Source: an uncultured Opitutales bacterium
GTDB lineage: Bacteria > Verrucomicrobiota > Verrucomicrobiia > Opitutales > Intestinicryptomonadaceae
Assembly: GCA_934613645.1 (NCBI GenBank)
Contig: CAKTTC010000006.1
Location: 88,497 to 152,496, forward strand
DNA length: 64,000 bases
Direction of reading: 5' to 3'
Below, piece by piece: positions 42,361-52,258 of the stretch. Every line of letters begins with the position of its first letter. Within the stretch, counting starts at the first letter, position 1. The notes below the pieces were generated by a model, which was not told where the DNA came from, ran no database searches, and worked only from the letters and a program-made list of their open reading frames with translations. The position numbers and the translations under genes were made by a program.

Positions 42361-43536
42361 TTACTTATTAGCTTTGTCCGCCACAAGAACGCCGTTTTGG
42401 AGTCTGAAATTCGTCCAGCCCGAAGCCTTGATTTTCGCGTAGTCGGCGGGGTTGTCGAAGCCTTTTGCCACCTTAACCGCGCCGTTTGCGAAGTTTTCAA
42501 TGGCAATCGAAACATCGCCTACGCTCTTGCCGTCGGGCGTAGCCGAAAGCGTGTCGGAAGCCAAATACGCCTTGCTCGACGGGTTCGAGACAATGCGCCC
42601 GAGCGTCAGCACAACGCCCTTCGATTTTTTCGGCAGAACAATCCGCAAATCCTTTGCGCCCGCAACGCCGCCGGCGGCAATGCAAAAACCGTCGAGCCGC
42701 GAAACGCCGTCTACAACAACCGAATTTGTAGTTCCGCTTAAAAACAAAACGTTCACCATTCCCGCCAGCGGATTTTCGCCGCGCAGCACAAGCGTTGAAC
42801 CGCCGTTAAGGCGCACCTTCGCGCCGAAACGGTATGGAGCGGCCTTGCGGACAAGCTCCAGCGTAGCGTCGAAAACTTCCGCCTTTTTGTATTTGCCCGA
42901 AAGAAACAGCCTGTCAGTGGCAACCGTCAAACGCGCGTTCGAGCGCACTTCGATGTCGCCGACTGTCGTGTTGCCCTCAAGGCTCACCGAGCAATCCGCG
43001 CCCTTTGCGCCCGCAATTTTAAGCGGCGCGTAAACGCCGTCTTTGCCGATGCGCGTCTTGAAGATTCTGTCGATTGGCTGGCGCATTGCAATTTTCGCGC
43101 TCTTGAGGATTTTTCTGGAGTTGTCGAAAACTATCGAATCAAGCTCGACATTCGAAACGAAGTTCACCACGCCGCCGTCGCCGCCGTAGACTTTCAAATT
43201 GTCGCCTGCGCACCTGAAAAAGCCCGAGCCCGACACGCACACGGAGGAATTCTGCGGATTGAATCCGCCCGAGCCGAGCATGAAAACAGAATTTTCAAGC
43301 AGGTGGATATTCTGCGCCTTCCCCCACACGCTGATTGTCTGGACAGTTCTGTCGCCGTCCACCTGCAGATTCCCCGAATTTTGCGACATGCGCAAATTAA
43401 CGGGCGCGGTGGGGACTGCGTTCTTCTCCCACGCAAAGGCTTCGCTCCACACGCCGCCGTCTTTTGAAACGAAAAAATCGCCCGCGCACGCCATTGCCGC
43501 CGCGGACAAAAACAATGCAAAAATACTCTTTTTCAT
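42361..43536 (-). CDS. Secreted beta-solenoid-like protein of unknown function
   Basis: 391 residues with a signal peptide (MKKSIFALFLSAAAMACA). The rest is rich in Gly, Ser, Asn and Val with short alternating strands (SVWGKAQNIHLLENSVFMLGSGG, VRLNGGSTLVLRG). This resembles autotransporter-associated or PEP-CTERM-type surface beta-helices common in Verrucomicrobia, but no C-terminal sorting signal is visible. Function is unknown. It reads toward the GH78-like gene, 45 bases away. The 263-base region upstream (43537-43799) shows no gene. Confidence 0.65.
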   Translation of the reverse strand: MKKSIFALFLSAAAMACAGDFFVSKDGGVWSEAFAWEKNAVPTAPVNLRMSQNSGNLQVDGDRTVQTISVWGKAQNIHLLENSVFMLGSGGFNPQNSSVCVSGSGFFRCAGDNLKVYGGDGGVVNFVSNVELDSIVFDNSRKILKSAKIAMRQPIDRIFKTRIGKDGVYAPLKIAGAKGADCSVSLEGNTTVGDIEVRSNARLTVATDRLFLSGKYKKAEVFDATLELVRKAAPYRFGAKVRLNGGSTLVLRGENPLAGMVNVLFLSGTTNSVVVDGVSRLDGFCIAAGGVAGAKDLRIVLPKKSKGVVLTLGRIVSNPSSKAYLASDTLSATPDGKSVGDVSIAIENFANGAVKVAKGFDNPADYAKIKASGWTNFRLQNGVLVADKANK

Positions 43537-43799
43537 AATTGGCCTACTGTTGAAATTACGTTGCAACAACTACACAGCACTCCCCGAATTTGTAAAGTAA
43601 ATTCTTTATAGGTGTCTCGGTGAAGCGCGCGGTTGTGCGCGTTCTCCCGCGCAAGCAAACACATCGGCAAAACCGCAAAACGAGCGCGCCGCGACGCGCA
43701 CCCGCGCAAAATCTCGCGCGCGAAACGCCTTTGCACAATGCCGCGGAAAGCCCCGCGAACAATGCAGCAGGCAAAGCCGCGCCGAAAGCCTCGACGGGG

Positions 43800-45458
43800 C
43801 TACAGATTACGCAGAATCGACGTGATATACGGCACGAGCTGCTTTTTGCGGCTGACTATCTTCGGCAGCTCGAAAACGTCGTTGTCGGTATCCTTCGCGT
43901 AGGCGATGTGGTCGATTACGTCGCTTTCGCCGCAAATCATAAGCAGGGAATCCTGCGTCATTACGTTTGTTACAAACAACGCCGAAAACGCCAGTTTGTT
44001 GGCGGCGCGGTATTTTTCAAGCGCGCTTCTGATGTCTTCGATTTTCGAATAAAACGAAGCAAAGTCCAGCTCTTCGATTTGCGAAATGGAGAACTCCACG
44101 CCCTCCTCCTCGTAGTGTTTGCAGTCAAGCGTGATTACGTCCGCGCTCCTGAGCGTGGAGACTATAGACGTAGAGCCGAAGATGTAGTCGGAAAGCTCGT
44201 CGGCGGAAACCCCCGCTATTTTCTGCAAACGCGCAATTTCGTCGGCGTCGTCCTTCGTGGAAGTAGGGCCTTTGAGGTTGAGGGTATCGCAGACTATGCC
44301 GCTTAAAAGCAGTCCCGCAGTGCGTTTGTCGGGCGTGATGCCCGCGCGGGCGTAGAACTGGCTGACAATCGTGCAGGTAGAACCCACGGGCTTGTTGACA
44401 AATAGAATCGGATTTGGAGTATTAACCGTTCCTATTCTGTGGTGGTCGATAACCTCCACAATGTCGGCTTCGTCCGCGCCCGTAACCGCCTGCGAAAGCT
44501 CGTTGTGGTCAACAAGAATGAGCTTCGGCTTGGGAACATCGAGCAAATCTACGCTCGAGAACACGCCTTGCAAAACTCCGTCGTCGTCGCACACGAAAAT
44601 GATTTTGTTGAAATCCTTCACGCGCGACGAAATTTTCGAGATGAGTTTGTCGGGCGAAATGCTTGTGAAATCCTTGCGCATAAGCTTGTTCACGCGTGCG
44701 GCCATGCGCACCAAAAGCGACGTTGTTGCGGAGTCGTAGTCGCAGGAAATTACGCTCACCCCGCGCGCCTTCGCCATTTCGAGCACATACGGGTCGATTG
44801 CGTAGCCGCCCGTGATAATCAGCCCGCGCACGCCCATCTGGATTGCCTTTATCTGAATGTCGAAACGGTCGCCCACAACAATCAGGTTCTGCTCGGGCTT
44901 CGACTCCTCGGTCTCTATGAATTTGCCGAAAGTCGAAACCTCCATCGCCCCTATGCGCACATACATGTCCTCCGTTTCATTCGGGCGGAAAACCAAGTTG
45001 GCGGTTGCGTTGAGCGTCTGGATAACGTTGTTGAGCGTTGCGCGCAGATGGCGCAGCGGACGCGTTTTGCCGCTCGACGGGCGCGGAATGAAAAATTCGC
45101 CCATATCGAAAACCGACACTTCGCCGCAAAGCCTGCGGTTGTCGTCTACAATCGGAATGGAACGCAGGTCGTATTCGTCGATTGCCGCCATTACTGAAAA
45201 GCACGTGGAATCGAGCGGCAGGCTGATGATGTCGCGCTTCATGATGTCTTTGGCGCGCAGGCGCATATCGCCGACGAACGCGGGCAGCGGCGTTGAAAAC
45301 CGCTCCAGCACTTTGTCTATGCGCATATTCGAATTGCCGCAACGTCCCGCGACGCAATTCTGCACACCGACCGCCGCCTTAAAATTCGCATACGCAATCG
45401 CCGAGCATATTGAATCGACATCGGGATTCTTATGTCCCAAAATATAAGTTTGTTCCAT
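43800..45458 (-). CDS. ppaC: Family II inorganic pyrophosphatase with CBS and DRTGG domains
   Basis: About 552 residues. DHH-type motifs GHKNPDVDSICSA near residue 9, LVDHNELSQA near 320 and EVIDHHRIG near 344 mark the manganese-dependent pyrophosphatase. A DHHA2 domain forms the C-terminus. Between the first and second motifs lie a CBS pair (about 70-130 and 285-310) and a DRTGG domain, the architecture of nucleotide-regulated CBS pyrophosphatases. It hydrolyses pyrophosphate and is regulated by adenine nucleotides. The start MEQTYILGHKNPD is favoured over an ATG seven codons earlier. Confidence 0.92.
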   Translation of the reverse strand: MEQTYILGHKNPDVDSICSAIAYANFKAAVGVQNCVAGRCGNSNMRIDKVLERFSTPLPAFVGDMRLRAKDIMKRDIISLPLDSTCFSVMAAIDEYDLRSIPIVDDNRRLCGEVSVFDMGEFFIPRPSSGKTRPLRHLRATLNNVIQTLNATANLVFRPNETEDMYVRIGAMEVSTFGKFIETEESKPEQNLIVVGDRFDIQIKAIQMGVRGLIITGGYAIDPYVLEMAKARGVSVISCDYDSATTSLLVRMAARVNKLMRKDFTSISPDKLISKISSRVKDFNKIIFVCDDDGVLQGVFSSVDLLDVPKPKLILVDHNELSQAVTGADEADIVEVIDHHRIGTVNTPNPILFVNKPVGSTCTIVSQFYARAGITPDKRTAGLLLSGIVCDTLNLKGPTSTKDDADEIARLQKIAGVSADELSDYIFGSTSIVSTLRSADVITLDCKHYEEEGVEFSISQIEELDFASFYSKIEDIRSALEKYRAANKLAFSALFVTNVMTQDSLLMICGESDVIDHIAYAKDTDNDVFELPKIVSRKKQLVPYITSILRNL

Positions 45459-45516
45459 CTTGCCCATCATTAAGACCAAAATCTCACATTTTTCAACTTT
45501 TTTATGCTTTCGAAAC

Positions 45517-45775
45517 TGGCGCGGATTGGCATAGCCAATACCGCTTTACTCTTTTGTTAAAGTTTTTTACATGTTGGTAAGCGGCGGCAATCAGCGTAGC
45601 CGATATGCCTTTACGCACTGCTTAAAGTAGCGCAACTTTAACGGACAAACGGCAATCTCCGCCACTTCCCCATACGTAAAAAAAGCGGATTGGCTTTAGC
45701 CAATACCGCTTTAAACTTAATTAAGGCAAAGCAACATTGATGTAATCAATTTGCGCCACTTCCCAACATATAAAA
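45517..45775. repeat. Hairpin repeat cluster
   Basis: Four or more units of the same family as at 9.6 kb: stems TTGGC-ATA-GCCAA (about 45523), ATCAGC-GTA-GCCGAT (about 45588), an imperfect unit near 45640 and TTGGC-TTTA-GCCAA (about 45692). Units occur in both orientations, with linkers reading TTGTTAAAGTTTTTTACATG or CCACTTCCCAACATATAAAA. No gene is present. Confidence 0.75.
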
Positions 45776-45778
45776 TGT

Positions 45779-47554
45779 TTACTTTTCTTTTTTATACAGG
45801 AGGTAATCGCGTGCGGGGACTGTTTTGCCCGAATACTCGAAGGGTTTATCGGAGTAGTTGACCACGACTTCGCTGCCGTCGGAATAGCCCACAAGCACGA
45901 CGTTATCGGCGAGTTTTTCGTGGCGGTCGATGAACTCGTATTGCAGGTAGCGCATCGGGACGTATTCGCGGTATGACTCCGCTATTGCGTCGATATCCGC
46001 CTGCGTTTTATACTTCGTCCAGTAGAATGTGGGTCTGCCGCCGCATTCTATAAACTTCAGGCGTTTTTCGTTGCCCTTGGGCTTGAGGTAGCAGTCAATA
46101 GTATCCCAATCAACGTTGCTCAAAATGATTCCGTGGTAGACAATTTGCCATATCGGCAGCAATTCCTCTTCGGTGAGCGATTTCTCGTAGGCTTTGGGGC
46201 TTACGCGTTTTGTGAATTCGATTCTGCTTGTATAAAGCGCGTAGTCGAGCACTTTGGCGACGTGGTCGAAGCCCGCCTCCGAAGTGAAGCCGCCGAACGC
46301 CGCGTGGTATTTTTCGCCCAAACGGATTTGGTGTTGCGCCATTTCCTTGCGGTTGTTCGGGTGGAGGGGATCGCAGCAGGGAGTGGGCATAATTGCGCTT
46401 GTAACATCGACGTGCTGCGGAGCGTTCTGCCCCATATCCTTGAGATGGGCGATGTCGGAATCCATATAGCGGTCGCAAATTGTCTGGAAGCAGGTATGAT
46501 ACGCCTGTCCGCCCGGCCACACGACGTATGTGCGCGGCTCGCCCTTGCGGTTTTTGCTGACGTATTCGTCGCTCCAGCCCTTGGCGCGCTTATACATATT
46601 GTGGTTGTTGATGTGGGTTGTCATATGATACCCGAAAGATTTTCCCAGCTTTATAGCCTCGCGCATTTTGGCTTCGCCGCCCAGACGTTCTTCCACTGGG
46701 AACAAGTCGGGGAAATATCCGTCGAAGCCGTTGACCTGCCAGCCCACAAAGCACATATCCGCCTCTTTCACGCCCGCTTCGTGGATTTTCGTCATAACGT
46801 CCATAAAGCCGTCGAAAGTGTGGACTATGTTGAGCTCGTGCTTCATTGTGTCCCACTTGGGGTCGTTGAATGAAATCCCGCCTTTGGGGTGCTTGTTGTG
46901 CGCCATTTTGATTCTAATAAACGGCGCGTCAACAGTATACTTCAGCGCGGGATTGCCCTTCACGCGCTTCTTCAGCGGAACTACTTCGCCGCGGTCGAGC
47001 TGGTATTGGCGGTATTTTTTGGCCATTCCCACGTAGTCGGCGTCTTTGCCCCTGAGCCTGTAGTAGTCTATTACTATGTCCTCGTAGGGGTCGAAATTTA
47101 TCGACGAAATGTTGTAGCGCGCCATGAGCTTGTGAACGCCGTTTTTTACCTGCATTACAACGCACATTTCAAGCGGCATTCCCTTGGCGATTGCAACATA
47201 CGTTCTCTTCTTTGTCTTGACGCCCCAGAACGGCATTTGCAAAACATACATTTTCTCGCCGTTGTCGTGCTTGAAGAACGCCTGATTGCCGTAGTCGAGC
47301 GTGGGAATGATGAAGTAGCCCTTGTCGCCCTTGTTTGCGGTGAACTCGTCGGCGGAAATAAAAATGCGCTTCGTGCCGCGAGCGATGTCGCAAACGGGAA
47401 TGCGCAAACGCTTTGCGCCGTCGGGCTGCTTTTCAAGCTTGTATTACTTTTCAACCCCGTCGAACGACGCCGTCACGGAATTTATCGCCCACAGGGGAAG
47501 TGCCGTCGCCAAAAGCGCAGTCCCCAAAATTGCCCCGAATATTTTCTTTATCAT
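45779..47554 (-). pseudogene. DUF5696-type glycoside-hydrolase-like gene interrupted after the signal peptide
   Basis: Reading starts at ATG 47554 with a signal peptide (MIKKIFGAILGTALLATALP) and continues to VEK. An in-frame TAA at 47444-47446 (codon 37) follows, and then the same frame continues unbroken for about 550 codons (YKLEKQPDGAKRLRIPVCD onward). The long part resembles DUF5696 barrel proteins (WDTMKHELNIVHTFDGFMDV, FVGWQVNGFDGYFPD). Translation from ATG 47407 could give a 542-residue cytoplasmic protein without export. A single base change explains the stop. A sequencing error is possible. Confidence 0.7.
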
Positions 47555-47722
47555 ATATTGTAATCCTTTTTGACCTGTTTTCGGCATTCACTGCGGCGGG
47601 ATTCTGAAAACAAAAATCCGCCCCGCAAATAACGCCTTTTCGTGTAATAACAGTTTCATAAAAAAGCGCGCAAGTCAACAGAAAAACAATGTTTCAAAAA
47701 CAAAACAACAAAATATTAACGC

Positions 47723-47769
47723 CTCAAACGTTTGAGAAAAAAGCTTGACTAACATTTTGACGCCGTTAA
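47723..47769 (+). promoter_or_regulatory. LacI-type operator and promoter ahead of kdgK
   Basis: A perfect 14-base palindrome CTCAAACGTTTGAG (47723-47736), with the central CG typical of LacI-family operators, lies just before TTGACT (47745-47750) and a TAAAAA at 47767. It is also positioned to act on the divergent gene ending at 45779. No LacI regulator is encoded in the window. Confidence 0.6.
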
Positions 47770-47797
47770 AAATTCCGCCAATTAACTCAATCGGTCT

Positions 47798-48892
47798 ATG
47801 GTAGAAACAAAATCAAAACAGGAAACCACATTCGACATTATCTCGCTGGGCGAAGTTATGCTGCGTCTCGACCCCTCCGAGGGGAGAATCAGAACCGCCC
47901 GCTCCTTCAAGGCTTGGGAGGGCGGCGGCGAATACAACGTAGCGCGCGGACTGCGCCGCTGTTTCGGGCTGCGGGCGGCTGTTGCAACTGCCATTGTAAA
48001 AAACGAAGTGGGGCTGCTGCTTGAAGACTTCATCTTGCAGGGCGGCGTGGATATGCGCTACGTCAAGTGGCTCGAAAGCGACGGCGTGGGCAGAACGGTT
48101 CGCAATTCGCTCAATTTTACCGAGCGCGGATTCGGCGTGCGCGGCGCGGTGGGCTGCTCCGACAGAGGGCACTCGGCGGCGGCAAGCCTGAAGGCGGGCG
48201 ACATTGACTGGGAGGAAATTTTCGGGAAATGCGGGGTGCGCTGGCTACATACGGGCGGAATCTTCGCGGCTCTTTCCGAAACAACGCCCGAAGTTATCTT
48301 GGAGGCAGTAAAGGCAGCCAAAAAATACGGCACTATTGTCTCCTACGACCTCAACTACCGCCCCTCGCTCTGGAAGGCAATCGGCGGCAAGGCAAAGGCG
48401 CAGGAAGTCAACAAGGAAATTGCCAAATACGTAGACGTAATGATTGGCAACGAAGAAGACTTCACGGCGTGCTTGGGCTTTGAAGTAGAGGGCTTGGGCG
48501 AAGATATTTCGAACCCGCAAGCGGAATCGTTCAAAAAGATGATTGAAAAGGTCGTAAAAACGTATCCGAACTTCAAGGCGGTTGCAACAACGCTGCGCAA
48601 AGTCAAAACCGCCACAATCAACGACTGGAGCGCAATCTGCTGGACGGACGGCAAATTCTACGAATCCCAAAAGCGCGAAAATCTGGAAATCTTCGACCGC
48701 GTCGGCGGCGGCGACTCTTTCGCGTCGGGCTTCGTCTACGGACTTATGGAGCTTAAAGACCCGCAGCTGGCGGTAGACTTCGGCGCGGCGCACGGCGCGC
48801 TTGCAATGACAACCCCCGGCGATACAAGCACCGCTACAAAAGCGGAGGTTGAAAAGCTCGCGGGCGGCGGCTCGGCGAGAGTCGACAGATAA
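47798..48892 (+). CDS. kdgK: 2-Keto-3-deoxygluconate kinase
   Basis: 364 residues of the PfkB sugar kinase family. It phosphorylates KDG to KDPG. The N-terminal IISLGEVMLRLDPSEG, the EGGGEYNVARGL substrate region near residue 42, and the catalytic DRVGGGDSFASGFVYG near residue 298 are clear. Neighbouring eda and the uxuAB genes make KDG the likely substrate. The ATG at 47798 has no clear ribosome binding site. Confidence 0.9.
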   Translation: MVETKSKQETTFDIISLGEVMLRLDPSEGRIRTARSFKAWEGGGEYNVARGLRRCFGLRAAVATAIVKNEVGLLLEDFILQGGVDMRYVKWLESDGVGRTVRNSLNFTERGFGVRGAVGCSDRGHSAAASLKAGDIDWEEIFGKCGVRWLHTGGIFAALSETTPEVILEAVKAAKKYGTIVSYDLNYRPSLWKAIGGKAKAQEVNKEIAKYVDVMIGNEEDFTACLGFEVEGLGEDISNPQAESFKKMIEKVVKTYPNFKAVATTLRKVKTATINDWSAICWTDGKFYESQKRENLEIFDRVGGGDSFASGFVYGLMELKDPQLAVDFGAAHGALAMTTPGDTSTATKAEVEKLAGGGSARVDR

Positions 48893-48915
48893 AACAATTT
48901 TGCAAAAGGAATGTT

Positions 48916-49554
48916 ATGACAATAATGCAGGAATTCGAAAACAGAAAACTGGTTGCCGTTTGCACGGTTGCCGACGCCAAAGACGCAGTTCCCATGGCGG
49001 AGGCGTTGATGCGCGGCGGAATAACCGCAATAGAGCTGACCCTCCGCACGGCGGCGGGACTTGACGCAATAAAGGCTATCCGCAAGGCTCTCCCCGAAAT
49101 GTATGTCGGCGCGGGAACGGTTCTGACGCCCGACCAAGTTGTTCAGGCTAAAGACGCGGGCGCGTGCTTTGCCGTTGCCCCCGGAACAAACGTGAAAGTA
49201 ATCCAAAAGGCGAACGAAATAGCCATTCCGTTCGGCCCCGGGATATTCACCCCCAGCGATATCGAAGCCGCCCTTGAAAACGGCTGCAGAATGCTGAAAT
49301 ACTTCCCCGCGGCAAGCTGCGGCATAAAGCACCTCAAGGCAATAGCAGCCCCCTACAAGCACCTCGGCATAAAATTCATTCCGCTCGGCGGCGTGAATAT
49401 TTCGAACCTCGCCGAAATGCTCTCCGACCCGCTCATAGCGGCGGTTGGCGGTTCTTGGCTTGCGAAGTCGGAACAGATAGCGCAGGGCAAGTTCGACGAA
49501 ATCGAAGCGCAGGCGCGCGAAGCGGCGGCAGTGATTAAGTCGCTCTCCAAATAA
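48916..49554 (+). CDS. eda: KDPG aldolase
   Basis: 212 residues, the standard length. It cleaves 2-keto-3-deoxy-6-phosphogluconate to pyruvate and glyceraldehyde 3-phosphate. The Schiff-base lysine is in CRMLKYFPAASCG near residue 128, and the catalytic glutamate in AIELTLRT near residue 40; GAGTVLT and PLGGVN are present. It is 23 bases after kdgK with an AAAAGGA ribosome binding site. Confidence 0.95.
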   Translation: MTIMQEFENRKLVAVCTVADAKDAVPMAEALMRGGITAIELTLRTAAGLDAIKAIRKALPEMYVGAGTVLTPDQVVQAKDAGACFAVAPGTNVKVIQKANEIAIPFGPGIFTPSDIEAALENGCRMLKYFPAASCGIKHLKAIAAPYKHLGIKFIPLGGVNISNLAEMLSDPLIAAVGGSWLAKSEQIAQGKFDEIEAQAREAAAVIKSLSK

Positions 49555-49754
49555 GAGCTTAGATTCGAAACGGGAACGGCGGCGCAAATAACGCCCGCCG
49601 ACCCAGTTTGCAGACAGTCCGCAACACACATGAGAAATTCCTACAGCGTAAATTGCTTGCAAACTAATGTTTCTTTTGCAAAATAGCATATATTGAAGAA
49701 CGCGCGGCGTACCGAAGAAAATTCGGCGTCCGCCAACGCTTTTTCAAAACACTG

Positions 49755-50028
49755 AGATAAAGGCGCGGTTCAACCAATCGCCGCCAGACAATAACAACAC
49801 ACAAAGGGAATTAACGGCGCATTGAATAAAGTTCAATTGCCGATGACTGCCTTTCAAATCAAAGAAACAAAGGCGTGTTGGCTTTGCCAATCGCCGCCAC
49901 TTCACAATAACAACACACAAAAAACGGACAACGGCGCATTGAATAAAAATCAATCGCCGTCGGTGCCAGCTTAACAGAAACAAAGGCGCATTGGTTCAAC
50001 CAATCGCCGCCACTTCACAACACATAAA
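49755..50028. repeat. Hairpin repeat cluster upstream of the uxu genes
   Basis: Five units about 45-65 bases apart read AAAGGCG-stem-CGCCGCCACTTCACAA, then AACAACACACAAA. Stems are GGTTCAACC (twice), TTGAAT-AAA-GTTCAA, TTGGCTTTGCCAA and TTGAAT-AAA-AATCAA. The last unit runs into the start of the next gene. The remaining stretch 49555-49754 shows nothing recognisable. Confidence 0.75.
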
Positions 50029-50031
50029 AAA

Positions 50032-51168
50032 ATGAGAATAGGTATTATAGGATTGGGAGCTATAGGCTCGATGCATATAAAAAATATACAAGACGGGAAA
50101 GTCCCGAATTGTGAAATCGCGTGCGTGTGCGATGAAAAATATATCGACCCCGTGAAGTTCGCGGGCTTGAAAGCGTATAGCAGCGTCGATGAAATGCTGA
50201 AAGATACCGACGCGGAAGCAGTGCTTGTGGCGACGCCGTCGTTTAACCATTTCGACCTTGCAAAAAAGGCACTGCTTGCGGGCAAACATGTTTTGATTGA
50301 AAAGCCGATTGCGTTGACCTCGCTGGAGGCGAAAGAAATAGTGGAACTTGCAAAATCGCTGGGGAAGACGTGCGGAATTATGCTCAACCAGCGCACAACG
50401 CCGATGTATGCGCGAATCAAAGAGCTTGTAGCGTCGGGAGAGTTGGGAAAAATCAACCGCGCTTCGTGGTTTATGACAAATTGGTATAGACCGCAAATCT
50501 ACTTTACAAGCAGCAACTGGCGCGGAACATGGAAGGGCGAAGCTGGCGGCGCGCTCATCAACCAGTCAATCCATAATATAGATATTTTCGCGTGGGTTTT
50601 CGGAATGCCGCAAAAACTGCGCGCGTGGTGCAAGTTCGGGAAATACCACAATATTGAGGTCGAAGACGAAGCAACCGCATACTTCGAGTTCCCGAACGAT
50701 ATGACAGCAACGTTCGCAACGGCCACGGGAGAGTTCCCCGGAACAAACCGCTTGGAAATAGCCGCCGACAGGGGCTTTGTTGTGGCTGAAAACGACAAAC
50801 TCACAATCACGCGCTTCGACAGCCTGCGCGAATACACGCTTAACACAAAATACACGTTCGGCACGCCCGAAAGTAAAACTACGGTGGAAACGTTCGACGG
50901 CAAGGGCGAACAGCACTCGGGAGTGCTTGCAAACTTCGCCGCGGCAGTCGATTCGGGCGCGAAGTTCGACTTCGACGCACAGCAGGGCTACAACTCCGTC
51001 TGCCTTGCAAACGCAATGCTGATGTCGGCCTGGACGAACTCCGATGTCGATTTCCCGTTCGACGACGCCGCATACGCAAAGCTTTTGGCGGAAAAAACGG
51101 CTTCGTCAAAACTCCGCGAAAAGGTCGATACAGACTTCATCGTGGAATTTACAAAATCCTTCAGATAG
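50032..51168 (+). CDS. Gfo/Idh/MocA family oxidoreductase
   Basis: 378 residues without a signal peptide. The Rossmann motif IGIIGLGAIGSMH and the EKPIALTS motif near residue 95 define the family; the C-terminal domain includes GALINQSIHNIDIFAWVFG near residue 175. It heads a tight operon with a second Gfo/Idh gene, an Nramp-like transporter, uxuB and uxuA. It therefore probably oxidises or isomerises a sugar or sugar acid feeding the hexuronate pathway. The ATG lies in the repeat tail and has no ribosome binding site. Confidence 0.88.
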   Translation: MRIGIIGLGAIGSMHIKNIQDGKVPNCEIACVCDEKYIDPVKFAGLKAYSSVDEMLKDTDAEAVLVATPSFNHFDLAKKALLAGKHVLIEKPIALTSLEAKEIVELAKSLGKTCGIMLNQRTTPMYARIKELVASGELGKINRASWFMTNWYRPQIYFTSSNWRGTWKGEAGGALINQSIHNIDIFAWVFGMPQKLRAWCKFGKYHNIEVEDEATAYFEFPNDMTATFATATGEFPGTNRLEIAADRGFVVAENDKLTITRFDSLREYTLNTKYTFGTPESKTTVETFDGKGEQHSGVLANFAAAVDSGAKFDFDAQQGYNSVCLANAMLMSAWTNSDVDFPFDDAAYAKLLAEKTASSKLREKVDTDFIVEFTKSFR

Positions 51169-51175
51169 TCGGCAA

Positions 51176-52258
51176 ATGGCGAAACATTTTAGCGGATACG
51201 ACTACGTTCCCGACGGCTCGGGCGAAAAGGTCTGCCGAAAGGGCGACTTCGTTTTCGCCGCGGCGGGGCTTGACCACGGGCATATCTACGCGCAGACGCA
51301 GGGGCTGCTCTCGGCGGGCGGCGAGTGCGCCCTTGTGTGGGATTCCGACCCGAAAAAAGTTGCGGAATTTCTGAAGCGTTTCCCCGAAACGAAAGTGGCG
51401 CAATCGCTCGACGAAATTCTGCAAAACAAAGACGTTGTGTGCGTGGCGGGAGCGTCAGTCCCCGCCGACCGCTTCGCGCTGGGCGAAAAGGTGCTGCGCG
51501 CGGGCAAGCACTACTTTGTGGATAAACCCCCGTTCACGACGCTCGAACAGCTCGACGCCGCGCGGAAGCTCGTTGCCGAAACGGGACTTAAATATATGCC
51601 CTACTACGCCGAGCGAATCCACAATCAGGCGGCGGAAAAGGCGAACGAGCTCGTTAAGGCGGGCGCAATAGGCAAAGTGCTGCAGGTGCTGATTATGGCT
51701 CCGCACAGGCTTTCCAAAAGCGCGCGCCCCGACTGGTTCTTCAAGCGCGAAAGATACGGCGGAATTTTGACCGACATAGGCTCGCACCAGTTCGAACAAT
51801 TTCTGGAGTTTTCGGGCGCGGAAGACGCCTCAATAAACTTCGCGCGCGTCGCCAATTTGGGCAACCCCGAATTCCTCGAACTGCAGGACTTCGGCGAAGC
51901 CAACCTCACAACCGATACGGGAGCTTCGTGCTACTGCCGCGTTGACTGGTTCACGCCCGACGGCCTTCCCGTGTGGGGCGACGGCCGCACGTTCATCTTG
52001 GGCACAAAGGGATACATCGAGATACGCAAGTATGTTGACTACTCCGACCCCGAAAAGCCCAGCCAAATACTTTTCTTGACCGACGCGCAAAAAACCACGC
52101 GCATAGACTGCCGCCAAATGAACTTTCCGTTCTTCGGCAAATTCATTCTCGATATTCTAAACAACACGGAAAACGCGATGACCCAACGCCACGCATTCAA
52201 GGCGGCGGAACTCGCGCTGAAATCGCAACAAATAGCGGAGCAACACAATGGGAAATGA
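51176..52258 (+). CDS. Gfo/Idh/MocA family oxidoreductase, divergent
   Basis: 360 residues, 7 bases after the previous gene and overlapping the next by 11 bases. Its nucleotide-binding start is atypical (FVFAAAGLDHGHIYAQT), with the EKP motif as VDKPPFTT near residue 112. The C-terminal domain includes GGILTDIGSHQFEQFLEFSG. It is paired with a canonical family member in the same operon, suggesting consecutive or coupled steps on one substrate. Confidence 0.85.
   Translation: MAKHFSGYDYVPDGSGEKVCRKGDFVFAAAGLDHGHIYAQTQGLLSAGGECALVWDSDPKKVAEFLKRFPETKVAQSLDEILQNKDVVCVAGASVPADRFALGEKVLRAGKHYFVDKPPFTTLEQLDAARKLVAETGLKYMPYYAERIHNQAAEKANELVKAGAIGKVLQVLIMAPHRLSKSARPDWFFKRERYGGILTDIGSHQFEQFLEFSGAEDASINFARVANLGNPEFLELQDFGEANLTTDTGASCYCRVDWFTPDGLPVWGDGRTFILGTKGYIEIRKYVDYSDPEKPSQILFLTDAQKTTRIDCRQMNFPFFGKFILDILNNTENAMTQRHAFKAAELALKSQQIAEQHNGK

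Noticed and set aside
49755..50028. CRISPR-like regular repeats
   Set aside because: The units are hairpins with variable stems and no unique spacers of constant length, and no cas genes are present.
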